Positions 6,577 through 10,164 of a stretch of DNA of 10,164 bases are shown one piece after another (positions within the stretch are counted from its first letter, which is position 1; each line of letters opens with the position of its first letter). Under the pieces are notes generated by a model. That model was given only the letters and a program-made list of their open reading frames with translations. It searched no databases and was not told the origin of the DNA. The translations under genes and the position numbers were made by a program. The DNA is from Candidatus Falkowiibacteriota bacterium (GTDB taxonomy: Bacteria; Patescibacteriota; Patescibacteriia; CAIXNZ01; JADLGS01), in assembly GCA_020849205.1 (NCBI GenBank), contig JADLGS010000046.1:1-10164 (forward strand), read 5' to 3'.

Positions 6577-6594
6577 TTATTATGGGTTCGTCAA
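6566..6594 (-). promoter_or_regulatory. Predicted promoter of the toxin-antitoxin pair
   Basis: Minus-strand TTGACG (6594-6589; 5 of 6 to consensus) and TAAACT (6571-6566; 4 of 6) are separated by exactly 17 nt. The -35 overlaps the TGA stop of pheS and the -10 lies within the palindrome described above. Transcription would start near 6559, about 24 nt before the antitoxin ATG. Confidence 0.55.
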
Positions 6595-7586
6595 AATTGC
6601 TGTAAAAATCTGATGTCTGCGCTCGAGAGTAAACGGATATCGCTAATTTTGTACTTGAGCATTAACAGTCGCGTCACACCCATACCAAAAGCGAATCCCT
6701 GATACTCGTTAGGATCAAGTCCTCCCGCTGTAATCACATGTGGATGTACCATACCAGCACCTCCAATCTCCACCCAACCAAGTTCATCTGAATACATATC
6801 AAGTTCAAACCCTGGCTCAACGAATGGAAAATATCCTGGACGTAATCTGATTTTCACATCTTTTTTGTATACCGTTGAAATCAGTTCTTGCAGTGTCCCA
6901 ATTAAATGCGCGACTGAGATGTTTTTGTCTATGAGCAATCCTTCTATTTGATGAAATGTGTGATCATGGGTTATGTCTGTTGCTTCGTTGCGATACACTC
7001 TTCCGTGCGCAACCATCCGCAGTGGCGCGCCATATTTTTGCATCGCACGCACTTGAACGCCTGAAGTATGAGTTCTCATTACCCATGGACACTTACCCTT
7101 TGAATCAACATAAAACGTGTCTTGTGAATCACGAGCAGGGTGCCATGATGGCATATTAAGTGCTTCAAAATTGTAGTAATCAGATTCGATTTCGGGGCCA
7201 TCAAGCGTCATAAAACCCATAGCGCTAAAAGCGTCTTCTAATTCTTGCATCATCACCGACATGGGATGAATATTTCCAAGTTTGTAGTCAGGAGTCGCGA
7301 TTGATGTATCAATCCATGCATCTTGAAAAGACGTTTTTAAAACATCGCCATACGTCGAAAGTTTTTGCGCTACGTCTGCTTGTAGCTGAGTCTTTACATC
7401 ATGAAGCAAAGCGCCTACTTTTGGGCGAATATCATCAGCAACATCTTTAAGATCTTTTGATAGTGTTGTAAATAATCCTTTTTTTGAGAAATATTTTTCT
7501 TGTAAATCGATTACCGCTTGAGCTTCTTTGATTTGCTCAAGTTCTTGGAGTAACTGCTCTTTAAGTTGTTGAATTTTTTCTTGCAT
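6591..7586 (-). CDS. pheS: Phenylalanine--tRNA ligase, alpha subunit
   Basis: Catalytic subunit of phenylalanyl-tRNA synthetase, charging tRNA-Phe with phenylalanine. The 331-aa protein has an N-terminal coiled-coil arm (about 1-90, rich in Glu/Gln/Lys) that grips the tRNA, then the class II core: motif 1 region HPMSVMMQELEDAFSAMGF (107-125), YYNFEALNMPSWHPARD (137-153), motif 2 GRVYRNEATDITHDHTFHQ (195-213), the Phe-pocket segment PFVEPGFELDMY (264-275) and motif 3 GFAFGMGVTRLLMLKYKISD (297-316) with the invariant Arg. Motif 3 usually reads GxGxER; here Thr stands for the Glu. The ending DIRFLQQF is the normal family C-terminus, supporting TGA as a true stop. It lies 20 nt after rseP with no Shine-Dalgarno site. 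Its partner pheT is separated from it by a toxin-antitoxin pair. Confidence 0.98.
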   Translation of the reverse strand: MQEKIQQLKEQLLQELEQIKEAQAVIDLQEKYFSKKGLFTTLSKDLKDVADDIRPKVGALLHDVKTQLQADVAQKLSTYGDVLKTSFQDAWIDTSIATPDYKLGNIHPMSVMMQELEDAFSAMGFMTLDGPEIESDYYNFEALNMPSWHPARDSQDTFYVDSKGKCPWVMRTHTSGVQVRAMQKYGAPLRMVAHGRVYRNEATDITHDHTFHQIEGLLIDKNISVAHLIGTLQELISTVYKKDVKIRLRPGYFPFVEPGFELDMYSDELGWVEIGGAGMVHPHVITAGGLDPNEYQGFAFGMGVTRLLMLKYKISDIRLLSSADIRFLQQF

Positions 7587-7606
7587 ATAGTTAGCTTATA
7601 GAAAGA

Positions 7607-8674
7607 TTATTTGACAAATAAATGCATCACATCTTTAAACGTAATAACGATGATGAGCAACATTAGGATCAAAAAACCTGTTGCATGCACCATTCCTTCT
7701 ACTGAATGACTAACGCGTTTACGAGAAATTTTTTCTATGATCACAAACAACACTCTTCCGCCATCAAGCGCTGGAAACGGAACCATATTAAGCACGGCGA
7801 GATTGAGTGAAAGCATAGCAGTAAACTGCAAAAGATAGATCCATCCAAGTGTTGCCACCTCCCCAGTCATCACAGCAATACCCACAGGCCCCGCAACTCC
7901 ACCTATTTCTTCTTTTGTGAACAGTCCTTTGATCATATGTCCAAATCCAACGGTAATATCTTTTGTAATCACGCCAGCGCTCACAAAGCCTTGTGGAATC
8001 GCGCGATACCAAGGATAAGCAACGATACCAGATTCAAAAAGCGATACTCCGATTCCACCTCTACCCGTTTGCGCGATTTGCGAAACCTTCACGTCAAAAA
8101 TTTTTGATTCACCATCACGCACTATTCCAACTTTCACAACAGAATCAATTTTTGATCCCGCCATTTCAACAAGTTCGCTAATCTGATGTACAGGCTGAGA
8201 ATCAAATGAAACAATTTGATCACCACCTTTAATACCAGCTTCATACGCTCCATAACCAGAAACCGCCGACAACACTTTGATCTGACGCTCTTTGATCAGA
8301 GCTGGATCAACTCCAGCAACGTCTTGAGGTAATCCAAACATATACCCAACACCCAAAAGAATTGCCGCGACAAGAAAATTCATCACGACGCCTGCAACCA
8401 AGACGATCACTCTTTTGTACGCTGGAAAATTCATAAAACTGTCCGCGTCAGTCACATGTTGACCATCCTCTCCTTTTATTTTTACAAATCCACCTAATGG
8501 CAACCAATTCAAAGAGTATGTGATTCCATCCTTCACCTTACTCCATGCGCGCGGAGGAAAACCAATGCCAAATTCTTCAACGCCCATCTTGAATCTGCGC
8601 GCAGTATAAAAATGCCCCCACTCGTGAGCCAGCACTAATAACGAAAGTATAATAATGAAGAGTAGAATTGACAT
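7607..8674 (-). CDS. rseP: Membrane site-2 zinc metalloprotease (RseP/M50 family)
   Basis: Intramembrane protease that cuts membrane-bound substrates such as anti-sigma factors or leftover signal peptides within the bilayer. In the 355-aa product the first helix holds HEWGH (17-21), giving the zinc ligands His17 and His21 and catalytic Glu18. A beta-hairpin region follows (SLNWLPLGGFVKIKGED, 54-70), a second helix (about 88-112), a single PDZ domain (about 132-200, YEAGIKGGDQIVSF), the AGPVGIA segment (261-267), the third helix with NMVPFPALDGGR (296-307; Asp304 is the third zinc ligand) and a last helix (about 330-346). One PDZ domain and this length match Gram-positive- and CPR-type homologues; E. 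coli RseP has two PDZ domains and about 450 aa. It precedes pheS closely and follows a repeat-bearing gap, so it probably begins a transcription unit. Its substrate is not evident. Confidence 0.95.
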   Translation of the reverse strand: MSILLFIIILSLLVLAHEWGHFYTARRFKMGVEEFGIGFPPRAWSKVKDGITYSLNWLPLGGFVKIKGEDGQHVTDADSFMNFPAYKRVIVLVAGVVMNFLVAAILLGVGYMFGLPQDVAGVDPALIKERQIKVLSAVSGYGAYEAGIKGGDQIVSFDSQPVHQISELVEMAGSKIDSVVKVGIVRDGESKIFDVKVSQIAQTGRGGIGVSLFESGIVAYPWYRAIPQGFVSAGVITKDITVGFGHMIKGLFTKEEIGGVAGPVGIAVMTGEVATLGWIYLLQFTAMLSLNLAVLNMVPFPALDGGRVLFVIIEKISRKRVSHSVEGMVHATGFLILMLLIIVITFKDVMHLFVK

Positions 8675-8710
8675 GGGGATTTTTTAATTTAAAATAATCG
8701 ATTTATGAAA

Positions 8711-8740
8711 AATGTAGTTAGTAGTAAGAAGTAAGTAGTA
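8711..8740. repeat. AGTA/AGAAGTA simple tract
   Basis: Short-period repetition of AGTA, AGTAAG and AGAAGTAAG units. It shares the 12-mer AGTAAGAAGTAA (8723-8734) with the minus strand at 3235-3246. It lies beside the inverted-repeat element and outside any gene. Confidence 0.5.
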
Positions 8741-8775
8741 AGCGGGTTAAGAGAAAAAGGGAGGAAGAAGCCCAC

Positions 8776-8876
8776 ACGTCATCCTGAGCAAACGTAGTGC
8801 GTCGAAGGATCTATTTGTACGCAGATTCTTCGACTCCCACGGCAGTCGCGACTGCCGTGGTCGCTCAGAATGACGT
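8776..8876. repeat. Dispersed inverted-repeat element (GTCATCCTGAGC / GAAGGATCT type)
   Basis: Outer arms ACGTCATCCTGAGC (8776-8789) and GCTCAGAATGACGT (8863-8876) match at 13 of 14 positions. Inner arms GTCGAAGGATCT (8801-8812) and AGATTCTTCGAC (8823-8834) match at 11 of 12 around a 10-nt loop. The ends and the GAAGGATCT core are those of a palindromic repeat seen across many unrelated bacterial genomes, often mistranslated in databases as VILSEAKDL or HPERSEGS; I recall this from general knowledge and have not searched. It is much richer in G+C than its surroundings. Folded, it would give an outer stem holding two hairpins. Whether it is mobilised by a transposase-like protein, as REP elements are, cannot be told from this window. 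Confidence 0.85.
8837..8860. repeat. Perfect 24-bp palindrome inside the element
   Basis: CCACGGCAGTCG (8837-8848) is followed immediately by its exact reverse complement CGACTGCCGTGG (8849-8860), with no loop. It sits in the right half of the larger inverted repeat, where common copies have only a few bases. No T-run follows on either strand, so a terminator is not supported. Confidence 0.95.
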
Positions 8877-8971
8877 ACCCTCCCAACCACTTACCCTCCA
8901 AACCCATCTCATAATGTTCATTTGTCACCATATTGTACCTTATTTTACTCAAAACACACAACTAAAAGCAT

Positions 8972-9802
8972 CTACCCTCGTTTGATATGCACCTGAGAAA
9001 AAACTGCCGGATGAGAAAATAGTTTTTGCGCGTATGACTCATAAAACGGGTTAAGGTCCGTGACAAAATATTCTCGCTTCCCCTCAACAGACAACAACTC
9101 TCGTAAATCAGGGTGTGAATTGAGATACGTAACAAATGACGCCGCAATCACCTGTGGCGCGTTTATCACATCTACCTCGGGACCCATAGCGTCCGAAATC
9201 ATATGAGAAAGAATTGGATAGTGCGTGCACCCAAGAACCAAGGCATTAACTTTTGCGTCACGAAATGGTTGCGTGTATCGACTAACGACTATACGAGTAA
9301 CATCCTCCTCGTGCCAACCTTCTTCGATTAATGGCACAAGCAATGGCGCAGGTGAAGCTATGAGTTCAATGTCGGGACGAACTTTTTCAAGCTCACGATC
9401 GTACGCCTGACTTGCGACAGTTGATCGCGTAGCAAGTAGTCCAACTTTTTTGTATGGATGGCGCGCAACATATTCAATTAAAGGAAAAATTACACCCAAA
9501 ATTCTACGACTTGGCTTACCCTCAGTTCCATATTCTTTCTCAAGATACTCTTGTTGAAGTCGGCGCAATGCTTTTGCCGAAACGGTGTTACAAGCGGTAA
9601 TCACGATTTCGCAGTCACATTCTTTAAATAAATAATCTACACCTTCCTTCGCGGATTCATAAATCACTTCTTGGCTTTTGTTGCCATACGGCATACGCGC
9701 TGTATCACCAAGATACACAAAATTGTATTGTGGTAACACCTCAATTAAACTCTGCATAACAACAAGGCCGCCAAGCCCTGAATCAAAAATTCCAATATTC
9801 AT
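8972..9802 (-). CDS. murI: Glutamate racemase
   Basis: Converts L-glutamate to D-glutamate for the peptidoglycan stem peptide, in the cytoplasm. The 276-aa protein is full length for the family. It shows IGIFDSGLGGL (3-13, with Asp7 and Ser8), YLGDTARMPYG (30-40), the first catalytic Cys in ACNT (70-73, Cys71) and the second in GCTHYP (191-196, Cys192, with His194), that is, both acid/base cysteines of the two-base mechanism plus the substrate-binding residues. The ending VHIKRG is followed by TAG. It lies 14 nt after the phosphohexomutase gene and has the clearest ribosome-binding site of the window, GGTGATC at 9811-9805. The pairing with a sugar-phosphate mutase suits a cell-wall precursor cluster. 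Its presence suggests this organism makes at least part of its own peptidoglycan. Confidence 0.97.
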   Translation of the reverse strand: MNIGIFDSGLGGLVVMQSLIEVLPQYNFVYLGDTARMPYGNKSQEVIYESAKEGVDYLFKECDCEIVITACNTVSAKALRRLQQEYLEKEYGTEGKPSRRILGVIFPLIEYVARHPYKKVGLLATRSTVASQAYDRELEKVRPDIELIASPAPLLVPLIEEGWHEEDVTRIVVSRYTQPFRDAKVNALVLGCTHYPILSHMISDAMGPEVDVINAPQVIAASFVTYLNSHPDLRELLSVEGKREYFVTDLNPFYESYAQKLFSHPAVFSQVHIKRG

Positions 9803-9804
9803 AC

Positions 9805-9811
9805 GATCACC
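9805..9811 (-). promoter_or_regulatory. Ribosome-binding site of murI
   Basis: Minus-strand GGTGATC complements the 16S 3' tail (GATCACC of GGATCACCTCCTT), 2 nt before the ATG at 9802 and in the register of the full AGGAGGTGATC site. It supports this ATG as the start and is the only such site I can point to in the window. Confidence 0.55.
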
Positions 9812-9816
9812 AATTG

Positions 9817-10164
9817 CTATTTAATAAATTGCATCAACTCCTTCACTTTCGCTTCGACTAATTCTTTTGATTTTGCTTCAACATTAAGACGAACAAGAGG
9901 TTCTGTATTTGACTTACGAATATTTGCGCGCCACTCATCGCATTCAATCGAAAGACCGTCGATCTTTTCTAATCGTTCACGCGCATAAGCTTGTTCAATG
10001 GCAAGTAGCACCGCATCGGCATCCGCGACTTTTGTATTTAACTCACCAGAAATTGGATATCGATCTTTCATAAATGATAAAAATTGCGAAAGATCAAGCA
10101 ACGAAAGCATAATCTGCTCCAAAATCATGAGAATAGTCAAAAGACCAGAGTCTGCGTAATAAAA
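9817..10164 (-). CDS. Phosphomannomutase/phosphoglucomutase, C-terminal part
   Basis: Interconverts hexose 1- and 6-phosphates, feeding nucleotide-sugar and envelope synthesis. Only the last 115 residues lie in the window; the reading frame is open to its edge (YYADSGLLTILMILEQ at the upstream end). The sequence covers the end of domain III (ADSG, then helices with LLDLSQFLSFMKDRYP) and all of domain IV, with the phosphate-binding loop RKSNTEPLVRLNVEA and the last helix AKVKELMQFIK before TAG. WRANIRKSNTEP matches the conserved alpha-D-phosphohexomutase signature, and the DGLSIE...W preceding it is typical of ManB/AlgC-like enzymes rather than GlmM; the exact sugar cannot be decided from this end. 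The active-site serine and metal loop lie outside the window. Next in the operon is murI, 14 nt downstream. Confidence 0.92.
   Translation of the reverse strand, partial: FYYADSGLLTILMILEQIMLSLLDLSQFLSFMKDRYPISGELNTKVADADAVLLAIEQAYARERLEKIDGLSIECDEWRANIRKSNTEPLVRLNVEAKSKELVEAKVKELMQFIK

Larger units (their letters stand above)
8675..8971. other. 297-bp intergenic region between murI and rseP
   Basis: No credible gene is seen. From low to high it holds an AT-rich leader next to rseP (8675-8710), a purine-rich simple tract (8711-8770), a GC-rich inverted-repeat element (8776-8876), and an unremarkable stretch (8877-8971) containing TACCCTCC twice, 16 bp apart. The promoter for rseP should lie here, but no convincing -35/-10 pair stands out. 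No T-run terminator follows murI. Confidence 0.7.

Noticed and set aside
6591..6593. TGA recoded as glycine (genetic code 25)
   Set aside because: PheS ends at its normal family C-terminus at this TGA, and the 506-aa glycosyltransferase uses TGA in an ATGA overlap, so TGA is a stop.
8837..8860. Terminator for the murI operon
   Set aside because: The perfect palindrome has no T-run after it on either strand.
8776..8876. tRNA-like or riboswitch RNA gene in the GC-rich folded element
   Set aside because: No T-loop, anticodon-arm or acceptor consensus and no known riboswitch core; the arms match a dispersed repeat instead.
8779..8961. Minus-strand 60-codon open frame between murI and rseP
   Set aside because: Its C-terminal half is a translation of the inverted-repeat element (VILSDHG...), a well-known kind of spurious protein, and the rest shows no domain or ribosome site.

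Overview
The window looks like a piece of a small-genome bacterium, most likely a member of the Candidate Phyla Radiation (Patescibacteria). This is an inference from style: moderately AT-rich DNA, tightly packed genes all on the minus strand, tiny gaps or 4-base overlaps, few Shine-Dalgarno sites, and the mix of a cyclophilin lipoprotein, a small unknown one-helix membrane protein and CPR-style membrane glycosyltransferases. TGA acts as a stop (pheS and the 506-aa glycosyltransferase end on it), so the recoded TGA=Gly lineages (Gracilibacteria/Absconditabacteria) are unlikely. No 16S or ribosomal protein is present to fix the phylum.

Reading in the direction of transcription (from high to low coordinates): 10164-9817 is the C-terminal end of a phosphomannomutase/phosphoglucomutase, followed 14 nt later by murI (glutamate racemase, 9802-8972). 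Both fit envelope precursor supply. A 297-bp gap (8971-8675) carries a GC-rich inverted-repeat element of the widespread GTCATCCTGAGC...GAAGGATCT type, containing a perfect 24-bp palindrome, plus a purine-rich simple tract. Next come the site-2 protease rseP (8674-7607) and pheS (7586-6591).

Between pheS and pheT sits a complete Phd/YefM-type antitoxin (6534-6325) and RelE-type toxin (6323-6081). The module has its own predicted promoter, whose -35 overlaps the pheS stop and whose -10 lies in a near-perfect 18-bp palindrome built of 11-bp repeats. A TATAAT box in the last codons of the toxin gene may serve pheT (6069-3658). The two subunits of the essential phenylalanyl-tRNA synthetase are thus split by a toxin-antitoxin pair.

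After pheT come a 7-bp tandem repeat, a small unknown one-helix membrane protein (3557-3252), a cyclophilin-type prolyl isomerase lipoprotein (3162-2485), a terminator hairpin, a catalytically degenerate acylphosphatase-like protein (2435-2196), a membrane-embedded processive-type family 2 glycosyltransferase (2194-674) and a rhamnosyltransferase-like family 2 glycosyltransferase (677-1, running off the window edge). The last three are tightly coupled (1-nt gap, then a 4-nt overlap) and probably belong to a cell-surface polysaccharide operon.

I see no tRNA, rRNA, CRISPR array or insertion sequence. I found no convincing wholly new system. The split pheS-TA-pheT arrangement with its operator is the most notable organisation here.
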